Positions 37,633-46,441 of a stretch of 64,000 bases of DNA are shown in pieces. Numbering within the stretch: position 1 is the first letter of the stretch; each line of letters opens with the position of its first letter. Made by a program: the position numbers and the translations under genes. Location: NCBI GenBank assembly GCA_016703665.1, contig JADJBS010000013.1, forward strand, positions 1 through 64,000, written 5' to 3'. This DNA is from Candidatus Defluviibacillus avedoerensis. GTDB taxonomy: Bacteria; Pseudomonadota; Gammaproteobacteria; Burkholderiales; Burkholderiaceae_C. The notes below the pieces were generated by a model. It saw only the letters and a program-made list of their open reading frames with translations, was not told the origin of the DNA and did no database searches.

Positions 37633-38169
37633 ATGCGTCTTACAACTAAAGGCCGTTTTGCGGTAACTGCGATGATTGATCTTGCGCTCCGTCAGAGCAC
37701 GGGGCCTGTTACTCTTGCCGCTATCAGTCAGCGTCAGCAGATATCTTTGTCCTACCTTGAGCAGCTTTTCGGCAAGTTGCGTCGGCATGAACTGGTGGAG
37801 TCTACCCGTGGACCCGGTGGGGGTTATACCCTGGGTCGCAAGATCGATGAGATCACGGTCGCCGATATCATTGTGTCTGTTGATGAACCCATTGATGCCA
37901 CGCAGTGCGGTGGAAAAGAGAATTGCCTCGGCGAGGGCGGGCGCTGCATGACACATGAGTTATGGGCATCTTTGAATCAGCGGATGGTCGAGTTTCTCGA
38001 TTCCGTCACGCTGGAGCAATTGGTTGAGGAGCAGATAGCCAAAGGCGTCCGTATTGAAGATAAACCAGCCGTCAAGCGTGCGATTTCCAGCATGCCCGTG
38101 GTGAAACCATTGAGAGTCAACGCTCCCAACTCGGTGTTTGCACTGGGTGGGGCATTTGCCAAACTTTAA
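37633..38169 (+). CDS. iscR: Iron-sulfur cluster regulator IscR
   Basis: 178 residues. Rrf2-type winged helix (MRLTTKGRFAVTAMIDLALRQ, QQISLSYLEQLFGKLRRHELVES and GPGGGYTLGR) with the three cluster cysteines in CGGKENCLGEGGRCMTHELW. Senses cellular [2Fe-2S] supply and represses the isc operon. AAGGAG lies 7 bases before the ATG. The long leader contains the type-1 site. A terminator-like hairpin follows the gene. Confidence 0.96.
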   Translation: MRLTTKGRFAVTAMIDLALRQSTGPVTLAAISQRQQISLSYLEQLFGKLRRHELVESTRGPGGGYTLGRKIDEITVADIIVSVDEPIDATQCGGKENCLGEGGRCMTHELWASLNQRMVEFLDSVTLEQLVEEQIAKGVRIEDKPAVKRAISSMPVVKPLRVNAPNSVFALGGAFAKL

Positions 38170-38210
38170 GGTACTGAGTCAACTACTGAAAAAGCAGTTC
38201 TCAGTGCTCC

Positions 38211-38235
38211 AGGGGTGGCGTGCCGCCCCTTTTTG
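38211..38235 (+). terminator. Hairpin terminator/attenuator between iscR and iscS
   Basis: aggggtggc and gccgcccct pair (one G-T), followed by TTTTTGTTTT, 42 bp after the iscR stop and 28 bp before iscS. It would lower iscSUA expression relative to iscR unless read through. Confidence 0.7.
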
Positions 38236-38262
38236 TTTTGAAATTGCTTTTGATTGCGAATT

Positions 38263-39483
38263 ATGGATTCCACGCCTCATTTTCCGATTTACATGGACTA
38301 CAGCGCCACCAACCCCTGCGACCCGCGGGTGGTAGACGTCATGATCCCCTGGTTGCGAGAGCATTTCGGTAACCCGGCCTCACGCAGCCATGCCTGGGGA
38401 TGGGAGGCTGAAGCCGCAGTTGAAAAGGCCCGTAGTCAGGTAGCCAGCCTGATCGGCGCTGACACTCGGGAGATTGTCTGGACCAGCGGCGCCACCGAAT
38501 CCAACAACCTCGCTATCAAAGGTGCTGCTCATTTCTACCAATCCAAAGGTAAGCACCTCATCACGGTGAAGACCGAGCACAAAGCGGTGCTTGATACCTG
38601 CCGTGAACTGGAGCGCCAGGGCTTTGAAGTGACCTACCTTGATGTTCAGGCTGACGGACTTGTGAACCTGGATACATTCAAAGCCGCCATTCGGCCAGAC
38701 ACCATCCTTGCCAGTGTCATGTTCGTCAACAACGAGATTGGTGTGATCCAGGATGTGGCAGGCATTGGCGCTGTCTGTCGCGAGCACGGCGTGATCTTTC
38801 ATGTGGATGCAGCGCAGGCAACAGGCCGCGTGCCATTTGATCTCTCAAAGTTGCCCATCGACTTGATGAGCCTGACCTCACACAAGACCTACGGCCCCAA
38901 AGGCATCGGCGCGCTGTTTGTGCGCCGTAAGCCGCGCATCCGTCTGGAAGCACAAATGCATGGTGGAGGCCATGAGCGCGGCATGCGCAGCGGTACCTTA
39001 CCTACGCATCAGATCGTGGGCATGGGGGAGGCCTACGCGATAGCCGAGGCCGAGATGCATGAAGAAAACAAACGCATACAGGCGCTGCATGATCGGATGT
39101 TGGCTGGCCTGAAAGACATCGAGCAAGTCTTTCTGAACGGCCACGAAACCCAGCGCGTGCCGCATAACCTGAATATGAGCTTCAACTATGTTGAAGGTGA
39201 ATCCCTGATCATGGGCATTAAAGGGTTGGCTGTCTCTAGCGGCTCTGCGTGTACCTCTGCATCGCTAGAGCCCAGCTATGTGCTGCGGGCTTTGGGGCGC
39301 AGTGACGAACTCGCCCATAGCAGCCTGCGTATGACCATTGGCCGCTGGACAACTGAAGAAGAAATTGACTACGCCATTGGCACCATCAAGACCAATGTGG
39401 CCAAGTTGCGTGACCTCAGTCCACTGTGGGACATGTACAAAGAAGGCATCGACATCAGCACCATTCAATGGGCTGCGCATTGA
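38263..39483 (+). CDS. iscS: Cysteine desulfurase IscS
   Basis: 406 residues from ATG 38263; a TTG at 38254 is ignored. PIYMDYSATNPCDPRVV opens the class V fold. The PLP Lys lies in SLTSHKTYGPKGIGALFV, and the sulfur-carrying Cys in SSGSACTSASLEPSYVLRALG. Takes sulfur from cysteine for clusters and tRNA thiolation. Cotranscribed with iscU and iscA. Confidence 0.97.
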   Translation: MDSTPHFPIYMDYSATNPCDPRVVDVMIPWLREHFGNPASRSHAWGWEAEAAVEKARSQVASLIGADTREIVWTSGATESNNLAIKGAAHFYQSKGKHLITVKTEHKAVLDTCRELERQGFEVTYLDVQADGLVNLDTFKAAIRPDTILASVMFVNNEIGVIQDVAGIGAVCREHGVIFHVDAAQATGRVPFDLSKLPIDLMSLTSHKTYGPKGIGALFVRRKPRIRLEAQMHGGGHERGMRSGTLPTHQIVGMGEAYAIAEAEMHEENKRIQALHDRMLAGLKDIEQVFLNGHETQRVPHNLNMSFNYVEGESLIMGIKGLAVSSGSACTSASLEPSYVLRALGRSDELAHSSLRMTIGRWTTEEEIDYAIGTIKTNVAKLRDLSPLWDMYKEGIDISTIQWAAH

Positions 39484-39507
39484 CGCGCCAGATTTAAGGA
39501 AAATACC

Positions 39508-39906
39508 ATGGCTTACTCAGAAAAAGTGGTTGATCACTACGAAAACCCCCGCAATGTCGGCTCCTTTGACAAAGGGGATGACTCAGTGGGTACCGGTATG
39601 GTGGGTGCTCCCGCTTGCGGCGATGTCATGAAGCTGCAAATCAAGGTAAATCCACAAACAGGTGTCATTGAAGACGCTCGATTCAAAACGTATGGCTGCG
39701 GTTCGGCCATTGCGTCCAGTTCTCTTGTCACGGAATGGGTCAAGGGCAAGACTCTGGACGAGGCTGCAGCGCTCAAGAACAGCCAGATCGCAGAAGAACT
39801 GGCATTGCCACCTGTCAAAATCCACTGCTCTATCCTGGCTGAAGACGCCATCAAGGCCGCCGTGTCGGACTACAAGAAAAAACACGAAGCCGTGACTGTC
39901 AACTGA
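39508..39906 (+). CDS. iscU: Iron-sulfur cluster scaffold IscU
   Basis: 132 residues. The three ligand cysteines lie in GAPACGDVMKLQI, KTYGCGSAIASSS and LPPVKIHCSILAEDA; the last contains the HscA-recognised LPPVK. Holds nascent [2Fe-2S] clusters from IscS and passes them on with HscA/HscB. Starts 24 bases after iscS with AAGGAAA. Confidence 0.97.
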   Translation: MAYSEKVVDHYENPRNVGSFDKGDDSVGTGMVGAPACGDVMKLQIKVNPQTGVIEDARFKTYGCGSAIASSSLVTEWVKGKTLDEAAALKNSQIAEELALPPVKIHCSILAEDAIKAAVSDYKKKHEAVTVN

Positions 39907-39919
39907 TTGTCTGCCCGAT

Positions 39920-40243
39920 ATGCCCGTTACCCTCACTGAAGCCGCAGCCCGCCATGTTAACCGCTACCTCACCAAGCGCGGCAAAGGCTTGGGCGTACGA
40001 CTTGGCGTCAAGACCACAGGCTGTTCGGGCCTGGCCTATAAGCTGGAATATGTCGATGAGGCGGCCCCTGAAGACGTGGTTTTCGAAGACCACGGCATCA
40101 AGGTGTTGGTTGACCCGAAAAGCATGCCGTATGTTGAGGGTACCGAGCTGGATTTTGTGCGTGAAGGCCTGAATGAAGGCTTCAAGTTCCACAATCCCAA
40201 CGAGCGGGATCGATGCGGTTGTGGAGAAAGCTTTCGCGTGTGA
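39920..40243 (+). CDS. iscA: Iron-sulfur assembly protein IscA
   Basis: 107 residues. A-type carrier with one Cys in KTTGCSGLAYKLEY and the CGCGESF C-terminal pair. Works as a carrier for [4Fe-4S] formation. Starts 13 bases after iscU and is followed by a hairpin terminator. Confidence 0.96.
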   Translation: MPVTLTEAAARHVNRYLTKRGKGLGVRLGVKTTGCSGLAYKLEYVDEAAPEDVVFEDHGIKVLVDPKSMPYVEGTELDFVREGLNEGFKFHNPNERDRCGCGESFRV

Positions 40244-40298
40244 CGCGGTAACCATTGTTTCTCGCTTTGTCTCAAGACGCGCAGCGCCTTATTTACTG

Positions 40299-40321
40299 CC
40301 GCCAGCCAGGCGGTATTTTTT
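40299..40321 (+). terminator. Hairpin with T-run directly before hscB
   Basis: CCGCC-agcca-GGCGG then TATTTTTT, ending 3 bases before the hscB ATG. Besides terminating, it would bury the ribosome-binding region (ggcggt) of hscB, so it may limit hscBA-fdx expression. Confidence 0.65.
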
Positions 40322-40324
40322 CGC

Positions 40325-40846
40325 ATGAATCTGCAATCCAACGATTTTGAACTGTTCGACGTGCCTGAGCGCTTTGCACAAGACCGCGCGGCGCTGGATA
40401 TGCGATGGAAAGAACTGCAGCGCGAAGCGCATCCCGACAAGTTTGCCGCACAAGGCGACGCTGCCCAGCGGGTGGCCATGCAATGGTCCGTGCGCATCAA
40501 CGAGGCGTACCAACGCCTGAAAGACCCGCTCAAGCGCGCTGCCTACCTGTGTGAATTGCATGGCGCGCCTATCAATGCCGAGAACAACACCGCCATGCCG
40601 CCTGCGTTCTTGATGCAGCAAATGCAATGGCGTGAAGCCCTGGAAGAAGCAACAGGCACGCCAGCGCTTGAAGGCTTGGCCGATGAGGTCATGCGTTCCC
40701 AAAAGGCGGCTCTGAAAACGTTTGAGTTGCTGATCGACCAACAAAACGATTACACCGCTGCGGCCCAGCAGGTGAGGGCGCTGATGTTCATCCAGCGCTT
40801 TGACGAAGACGTTCAGAATCGGCTCGATGCCTTGGGGCCCACCTGA
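40325..40846 (+). CDS. hscB: Co-chaperone HscB
   Basis: 173 residues. J-domain with the HPD motif in LQREAHPDKFAAQGDAAQ, then the C-terminal IscU-binding helical part (LEEATGTPALEGL and ALKTFELLIDQQNDYTAA). Delivers IscU to HscA and stimulates its ATPase. Located between iscA and hscA. Confidence 0.95.
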   Translation: MNLQSNDFELFDVPERFAQDRAALDMRWKELQREAHPDKFAAQGDAAQRVAMQWSVRINEAYQRLKDPLKRAAYLCELHGAPINAENNTAMPPAFLMQQMQWREALEEATGTPALEGLADEVMRSQKAALKTFELLIDQQNDYTAAAQQVRALMFIQRFDEDVQNRLDALGPT

Positions 40847-40885
40847 CGACACCCTGAGACAATAGAGGGTTGACATAAAGATTCC

Positions 40886-42745
40886 ATGGCACTGCTACAA
40901 ATCTCAGAACCCGGCCAGTCGCCGGACCCGCATCAACGGCGCATCGCGGTCGGTATTGATCTTGGGACCACCCATTCCCTGGTGGCCTCCGTGCGCAACG
41001 GTGTGGCCGAATGCCTGCCCGACGTTGACGGCCAAGTCATTCTGCCCAGTGTGGTGCGTTACTTGCCCGACAACAAGCGTCAGATCGGCTTTGCTGCGCA
41101 GGCGGCACAGGCAACAGACCCAGCCAACACCATTGCATCGGTGAAGCGCTTCATGGGGCGCGGTCTGGCGGACATTGCCCATGCGGCCAAACTGCCATAC
41201 CAATTTATTGACAAACCTGGCATGGTCAGCATCCAGACTGCGCACGGTGAGAAGTCCCCAGTTGAGGTGAGTGCCGAGATACTGGCCACGCTGCGATACC
41301 GTGCGGAAGACACCTTCAACGACGACCTGTTCGGCGCTGTGATCACCGTACCCGCTTACTTTGACGATGCTCAGCGTCAAGCCACCAAAGATGCCGCGCA
41401 AATGGCAGGCCTGAACGTGCTGCGCCTGATCAACGAACCTACTGCCGCAGCCATTGCCTATGGATTGGACAATGCCTCAGAGGGGGTCTATGCCATCTAC
41501 GACTTAGGTGGCGGTACCTTTGACATCTCGATCCTGAGTTTGAGTCAAGGAGTGTTTGAGGTGATTGCGACAGGGGGCGACTCCGCATTGGGGGGCGATG
41601 ATTACGACCGCGCGCTGGCCGATTGGGTGCAGGCGCAAGCCGGTCTCCAGCTCACTGATGCTGGCGACAAAGCAGCCCTGAAAATGGCCGCCCGGCAGGC
41701 GAAGGAATCCCTTTCTGCTATGGAAGTTGTAGCTATAAAACAAGAAATGTCCTGCGGAAAGATCGATTTTTATCTAAAAAAATCAGACTTTGAAGCGGCC
41801 ACCGCTGAGCTGACCGCCCGCACGCTTTCTGCAGTGCGCAAAGCGCTGCGTGATGCCAAGCTTGGCAAAGATGACATCCAGGGCGTTGTCATGGTGGGGG
41901 GCTCCACCCGCATGCCGCAAATCCGCAGCGCTGTGGCCGATTACTTTGGCCGTGAACCGTTGACAAACCTGAACCCAGACGAGGTCGTTGCACTCGGTGC
42001 TGCCATACAAGCCAACCAACTGGCGGGCAATAATGCGGGCGGCGACCTTTTGTTGCTCGATGTGATTCCGTTGTCCCTGGGCATTGAAACCATGGGTGGC
42101 CTGGTGGAGCGTATCGTGCCGCGCAACCAAACCATCCCCACGGCGATGGCACAGGACTTCACCACTTACAAAGACGGCCAAACTGCACTGGCGCTGCATG
42201 TGCTGCAGGGCGAGCGCGACTTGGTGGCCGACTGCCGCAGTCTTGCGCGTTTTGAGCTGCGTGGTATCCCACCCATGACAGCAGGCGCCGCGAGAATTCG
42301 CGTGACCTTCACTGTCGATGCCGACGGCCTGCTGTCGGTCAGCGCCAAAGAGCAGGGCAGTGGCGTCGAAGCCAGCATCGTGGTCAAGCCCAGCTACGGT
42401 CTGTCAGACGATCAAATTGCCAAGATGCTTCAAGACAGCTTCACGACCGCCGAGGCCGACATGCAAGCTCGTGCTTTGGCCGAGGCTCGGCTCGAATCAG
42501 ACCGCATGTTGATTGCCACACAAAGCGCGTTGGATGCCGATGCCGCTCTGCTCAGCGCACCAGAGCAGGCTGAGATTGCAGCCCTGATGCAAGCCCTGCG
42601 CGACACCACAGCCAGCAGCGTTGATGCCAAAACGATTGAGCTGGCCACCGAAGCCTTGGCCAAAGGCACCGAAGCCTTTGCCGCTGAGCGCATGAACCAC
42701 AGCATTGCCCAGGCCTTGTCCGGCAAGCGGTTGGACAGTCTTTAA
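40886..42745 (+). CDS. hscA: Fe-S protein maturation chaperone HscA
   Basis: 619 residues, Hsp70 fold. ATPase motifs AVGIDLGTTHSLVASVRNG, YDLGGGTFDISIL and VMVGGSTRMPQIRSAV, then LLDVIPLSLGIETMGGLVER, followed by the substrate-binding domain. Slightly shorter than DnaK and in the isc operon, hence HscA. Dislodges clusters from IscU. Small helical lid at the C-terminus. Confidence 0.96.
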   Translation: MALLQISEPGQSPDPHQRRIAVGIDLGTTHSLVASVRNGVAECLPDVDGQVILPSVVRYLPDNKRQIGFAAQAAQATDPANTIASVKRFMGRGLADIAHAAKLPYQFIDKPGMVSIQTAHGEKSPVEVSAEILATLRYRAEDTFNDDLFGAVITVPAYFDDAQRQATKDAAQMAGLNVLRLINEPTAAAIAYGLDNASEGVYAIYDLGGGTFDISILSLSQGVFEVIATGGDSALGGDDYDRALADWVQAQAGLQLTDAGDKAALKMAARQAKESLSAMEVVAIKQEMSCGKIDFYLKKSDFEAATAELTARTLSAVRKALRDAKLGKDDIQGVVMVGGSTRMPQIRSAVADYFGREPLTNLNPDEVVALGAAIQANQLAGNNAGGDLLLLDVIPLSLGIETMGGLVERIVPRNQTIPTAMAQDFTTYKDGQTALALHVLQGERDLVADCRSLARFELRGIPPMTAGAARIRVTFTVDADGLLSVSAKEQGSGVEASIVVKPSYGLSDDQIAKMLQDSFTTAEADMQARALAEARLESDRMLIATQSALDADAALLSAPEQAEIAALMQALRDTTASSVDAKTIELATEALAKGTEAFAAERMNHSIAQALSGKRLDSL

Positions 42746-42772
42746 GCAGGAACCCACGCGGGGAACCACACC

Positions 42773-43111
42773 ATGCCCATCATCACCATCCTGCCTCATC
42801 CCGAATATTGCCCCCTCGGTGCCCAAGTCAGCGCCTCGGCGGGCACCAGCATTTGCGAAGCCTTGCTGGAAAACAAGGTCAACATCGAACACGCGTGCGA
42901 CATGAGTTGTGCATGCACCACCTGCCACGTGGTAGTGCGTCAAGGACTGGCGTCGCTTAACGAGGCAGATGAGTCTGAGGAGGACTTGCTAGACCGCGCC
43001 TGGGGCCTTGAGCCCAATTCGCGCCTGGCTTGTCAGGCCATTCTGGCCCAGCAGGATGTGACGATCGAGATCCCCAAGTACTCAATCAACCACGCCAAAG
43101 AGAATCACTGA
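42773..43111 (+). CDS. fdx: [2Fe-2S] ferredoxin, isc type
   Basis: 112 residues. The four ligand cysteines lie in ACDMSCACTTCHVVVRQGL (spacing CX5CX2C) and RLACQAILAQQ. Acidic helix DESEEDLLDRAWGLE is the adrenodoxin-type partner-binding region. Donates electrons for cluster assembly. Last gene of the operon; no iscX seen after it, and the next gene converges. Confidence 0.95.
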   Translation: MPIITILPHPEYCPLGAQVSASAGTSICEALLENKVNIEHACDMSCACTTCHVVVRQGLASLNEADESEEDLLDRAWGLEPNSRLACQAILAQQDVTIEIPKYSINHAKENH

Positions 43112-43126
43112 AGGCCCAAATCTGCC

Positions 43127-44509
43127 TCATACCGCCAACACAACCTGGTTGCGACCAGACTGCTTGGCCTGATACATGGCAGCGTCGGCACGTTTGACCA
43201 AATACTGATGGTCAGGGTGGCCGTCGTAAGTGGCGACGCCAATGCTGGCGGTCACATTCAGCGTGCGAGCTTGACCCATTTGGAATTGCATGGTTTCAAA
43301 CTTGGTCCGGATCAATTCTGCCAATCGCATTGCGTCGTCCTGAGTCACTTCGACCAACATCAGCAGAAACTCTTCGCCTCCATAGCGAAAGACGAAATCC
43401 CCATTGCGCACGCAAGACATCAGCAGGGTCGCTGCCTGCTGCAGCACCTGGTCACCTGCATCGTGTCCGAACCCGTCATTCACTCGCTTAAAGTGATCCA
43501 AATCCAGTAATAGCAGCGAAAACCCAGTGCCGCGCGTTTGCGCGACATGGATTTCCCGGCTGATCACGGCTGGCAAAAAGCTGCGATTAAAAAGTCGGGT
43601 CAGCACATCTCGCCCGTTTTCCGCTTCCTGATGCCGGTCAAACAGGTTTTTCAGCAAGAATTTAAGACTGTCAATTTCATACTGCAGTTCGACAACCCGG
43701 TCGTCTGTCGACCTGTTATTGATATCCCGGGGAAGCATCAGCGGCAAAACCGTCGAGTCAATCCGCTCAATGATGTCCAAAATTTGCCCCACCTCAGCAT
43801 CCCCTTCAAACATGGCCAGTGCTTTATGGGTAAACCACAGCCCAAACTCTGATTGGCGCAAACGGGGCAATGACGTTGACGCTGTTGCACGGTGCAGGCT
43901 TAGCATGACCTCATGGGCCCATTCCATGAGCACAGCGCGCTGCCTTTCGCGCTCAATGCCCGCGTTGTGCCCAATGGAGAACAGCCTGTACGCCTCGTCT
44001 GTACGGGCTTCGCGTTGGCTGCTTCGCTCGTAGGAAACACTCATCAGTTCGAGCGCGAGGTCTATCAAGCGGTCTGCATAGGAAACCGTCTGAGCCAACA
44101 AATGCGGATCGTCAAACTTGCCAGCAAGGGCTGCTTGAACGTCATGCTTGATCAATCGGGCACCTCGAGACACCAGGTGGATAGGCAACTGGATACGGGC
44201 GTGTACCTCACCCACAAAGCGCTGGTGAGCGACGATGCTGCTTGCATCGACCAAGGGGTGGCGAAAAATCTCTTTCAGCCATCGACCCATTGACGCATGC
44301 AGGCGCTGGTGAACCACATCGGCGGTCAAAAAAACTTTGGCCTGCGGATGGCCCAGCATGTAGCTGTAAAAGCGGTCTGCAAAATCCTTTGATCGAGATT
44401 CGATCACTTTCGCCAGGGTCGCCCGGCAAGCATCAGGTGTGGCGTGCACAATGTCATGCCACTCATTTTCAGCGGACTGATCAGGCAAAGAAATGGGCGC
44501 CACTGACAT
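43127..44509 (-). CDS. Globin-coupled sensor diguanylate cyclase (DosC-like)
   Basis: 460 residues from ATG 44507-44509 with CAGGAG upstream. The N-terminal globin domain (about 25-165) has the heme-ligating proximal His in FVGEVHARIQLPIHLVSRGA, a sequence shared with DosC-type oxygen sensors. A helical middle domain leads to GGEEF (about 300-460): TRLFNRSFLPAV, LDLDHFKRVNDGFGHDAGD and the active RYGGEEF. Makes cyclic di-GMP under oxygen control. The inhibitory RxxD site was not checked. Confidence 0.92.
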   Translation of the reverse strand: MSVAPISLPDQSAENEWHDIVHATPDACRATLAKVIESRSKDFADRFYSYMLGHPQAKVFLTADVVHQRLHASMGRWLKEIFRHPLVDASSIVAHQRFVGEVHARIQLPIHLVSRGARLIKHDVQAALAGKFDDPHLLAQTVSYADRLIDLALELMSVSYERSSQREARTDEAYRLFSIGHNAGIERERQRAVLMEWAHEVMLSLHRATASTSLPRLRQSEFGLWFTHKALAMFEGDAEVGQILDIIERIDSTVLPLMLPRDINNRSTDDRVVELQYEIDSLKFLLKNLFDRHQEAENGRDVLTRLFNRSFLPAVISREIHVAQTRGTGFSLLLLDLDHFKRVNDGFGHDAGDQVLQQAATLLMSCVRNGDFVFRYGGEEFLLMLVEVTQDDAMRLAELIRTKFETMQFQMGQARTLNVTASIGVATYDGHPDHQYLVKRADAAMYQAKQSGRNQVVLAV

Positions 44510-44659
44510 GAAAATACTCCTGCAAATGATGGGTTTGTCTCGTCGGCCAAGGCTCGCGAGCGAGGCGGGTTGCCACTGCATACATTCTGCGTGGCGACCG
44601 CTGCATTACCATCATATGTCGAATGGTGTTTGAAGGGTGCCGAGAGATCTTGGATTTAA

Positions 44660-46207
44660 TTAGCTATTGATTTTGTAGCGTTTTATCCTTGCTGCTATTG
44701 CCGAATGAGATGTTTTTAGTCTCAAAGCAAGGCGCCGTGTGGACGGAAACTCCCGGTACATGCTGGTCAGCAGGTTTTTCTCAAAATCAGCCACAGCCTG
44801 AGCCAATGACTCGACCGGCGCGTTGGCACCGCCTTGATGCAACGAACCAGCCAGTTCCAGATCTGCCACATCAATCACGTTGGCATCCGTCATGGTGACC
44901 GCTCGGAAAATCACGTTTTGCAGCTGGCGAACATTGCCAGCCCATGGGTTGGTCAGCAGCGCGGCACAGGCAGTTGGGCTCAGGCGTGCGGGGCGGTGGT
45001 TGGCTTGGGCGCAGGCCTGAGTCAGCAGTGCGCGAGCCAGGGGCAAGATGTCATCAGTGCGTTCGCGCAACGGGGGGACATGCAGATTGAGCACGTTCAG
45101 TCGGTACAGCAAGTCTTGCCGGAAGCTACCTGCCGCCACCATGCCGTCCAGCGCCCGGTGGGTGGCGCTGATGATGCGCACATTGACCTTGAGTTCGCGG
45201 TCGCCCCCCACCCGGCGAAAGCTGCCGTCATTCAAAAAGCGCAGCAGCTTGGCTTGCAGATATGGCGACATCTCGCCCACTTCGTCCAATAGCACCGTGC
45301 CGCCATCGGCCAGCTCCAGCAGGCCGGGCTTGCCTCCCCGCAATGCACCTGTGAATGCGCCAGGAGAGTAGCCAAACAGCTCGCTTTCGGCCAGATTCTC
45401 CGGCAGTGCTGCGCAGTTCAATGCAAAAAATGGCTGCTGGCTGCGGGGGCTGGCGCCATGGCAGGCGTGGGCCAGCAACTCTTTCCCGGTCCCGGTTTCA
45501 CCGGTGATCAGCAGCGGCGCATCGACCAGCGCCATGCGCGCGGCACGGCTTTTGAGTTGCAGCATTTCAGCCGACTCGCCCAGGATATTGTCAAAGCCAC
45601 CCGCATTGAGGTTTTGCATGGCGCTTAGGCGCTCACCCAAACGCGCAGGGGCGTGCAGGGTCAGCACTGCACCGGCGACTTTGCCGCTGTCTTCATGCAG
45701 CGGCATGGTCTCAAGCAGGTAAGGCTCGCCATTGACTTCGACTTCAGTTGCTGGCAAGTGGTAACCCTGTTGCGTCAACTTGGTCATGAACGCAGGCAGG
45801 CCGATGAGTGCTTCAATGGCAACGCCGGGCAGCTCGGTGGGCATACCAGAGGTTTGTTCCGTGTTCAGGCCACACAGGCTCTGCGCAGCGCGGTTGGTCA
45901 GCACGATTTTGCCGTCGGCGTCCAGCGCAAAGACCGGATCAGGTTGGGAGGCGAGCAGCGCATCCAGGTACAAGCTCCTCTGGGCGCCCGGCAGCATGCT
46001 GACGGCACCAACCAATTGCACCCCCGGCACGCCCAGCAGTTCTTCACGCAAGACGACCAGACCCGCCTCATCCAGCGCGGGGGCCTCCACATACACATGA
46101 GGCGGGAGTACCTCCACGGCGGTCACATTGAAAGACCGCCGAGCCAGCGCAGCCAGAATTTCCTGCGCAATGCCGACTCGGTCATTGAAAAGTACATCGA
46201 TGCGCAT
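44660..46207 (-). CDS. TyrR/PhhR-family sigma54-dependent regulator
   Basis: 515 residues. An N-terminal ACT domain (MRIDVLFNDRVGIAQEILAA) is followed by PAS (about 80-190). The AAA+ domain has Walker A GETGTGKE near 237, ESELFGYSPGAFTGA with the sigma54-contacting GAFTGA motif, and Walker B TVLLDEVGE. A TyrR-type helix-turn-helix follows (REFPSTRRLALRLKTSHSAIAARIKRY). Having GAFTGA, it should activate sigma54 promoters like PhhR, unlike E. coli TyrR. Divergent from dadA; likely target. Binding sites at 46213-46330 include one 6 bp from its own start codon. Confidence 0.9.
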   Translation of the reverse strand: MRIDVLFNDRVGIAQEILAALARRSFNVTAVEVLPPHVYVEAPALDEAGLVVLREELLGVPGVQLVGAVSMLPGAQRSLYLDALLASQPDPVFALDADGKIVLTNRAAQSLCGLNTEQTSGMPTELPGVAIEALIGLPAFMTKLTQQGYHLPATEVEVNGEPYLLETMPLHEDSGKVAGAVLTLHAPARLGERLSAMQNLNAGGFDNILGESAEMLQLKSRAARMALVDAPLLITGETGTGKELLAHACHGASPRSQQPFFALNCAALPENLAESELFGYSPGAFTGALRGGKPGLLELADGGTVLLDEVGEMSPYLQAKLLRFLNDGSFRRVGGDRELKVNVRIISATHRALDGMVAAGSFRQDLLYRLNVLNLHVPPLRERTDDILPLARALLTQACAQANHRPARLSPTACAALLTNPWAGNVRQLQNVIFRAVTMTDANVIDVADLELAGSLHQGGANAPVESLAQAVADFEKNLLTSMYREFPSTRRLALRLKTSHSAIAARIKRYKINS

Positions 46208-46212
46208 CGCTT

Positions 46213-46230
46213 TGTACCGAAATTAAAACA
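46213..46230. promoter_or_regulatory. TyrR-like box 1
   Basis: TGTACCGAAATTAAAACA, matching TGT-N12-ACA. Six bases before the regulator's start codon, which suggests autoregulation. Confidence 0.55.
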
Positions 46231-46231
46231 A

Positions 46232-46249
46232 TGTAACGAAATCAATACA
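46232..46249. promoter_or_regulatory. TyrR-like box 2
   Basis: TGTAACGAAATCAATACA, TGT-N12-ACA. It is one base from box 1 and shares its CGAAAT core, so the two form a tandem pair. Confidence 0.6.
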
Positions 46250-46312
46250 AATTATATAAGCTATTGAAATATATAAGAAATATGCAACTCGGTTGAGTCA
46301 TTGATTGTTGAA

Positions 46313-46330
46313 TGTATTGTTATCAGTACA
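46313..46330. promoter_or_regulatory. TyrR-like box 3
   Basis: TGTATTGTTATCAGTACA, TGT-N12-ACA, about 63 bp upstream of the dadA -24 element, a usual position for an enhancer site. Confidence 0.6.
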
Positions 46331-46392
46331 CTTGGCTTGATTGAGTTTGTGACTATTTACCTAAGCTATTGATTTATAAAGCTATTTCTTGA

Positions 46393-46409
46393 TTGGCATG
46401 GCCGTTGCT
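46393..46409 (+). promoter_or_regulatory. Sigma54 promoter of dadA
   Basis: TTGGCATGGCCGTTGCT fits TTGGCACG-N4-TTGCW with one mismatch; GG at -24 and GC at -12 are 12 bp apart. It ends 32 bp before the dadA ATG. Confidence 0.85.
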
Positions 46410-46441
46410 AAAGAGCGCTAACTCTTTTAGAAAGGTCAGCT

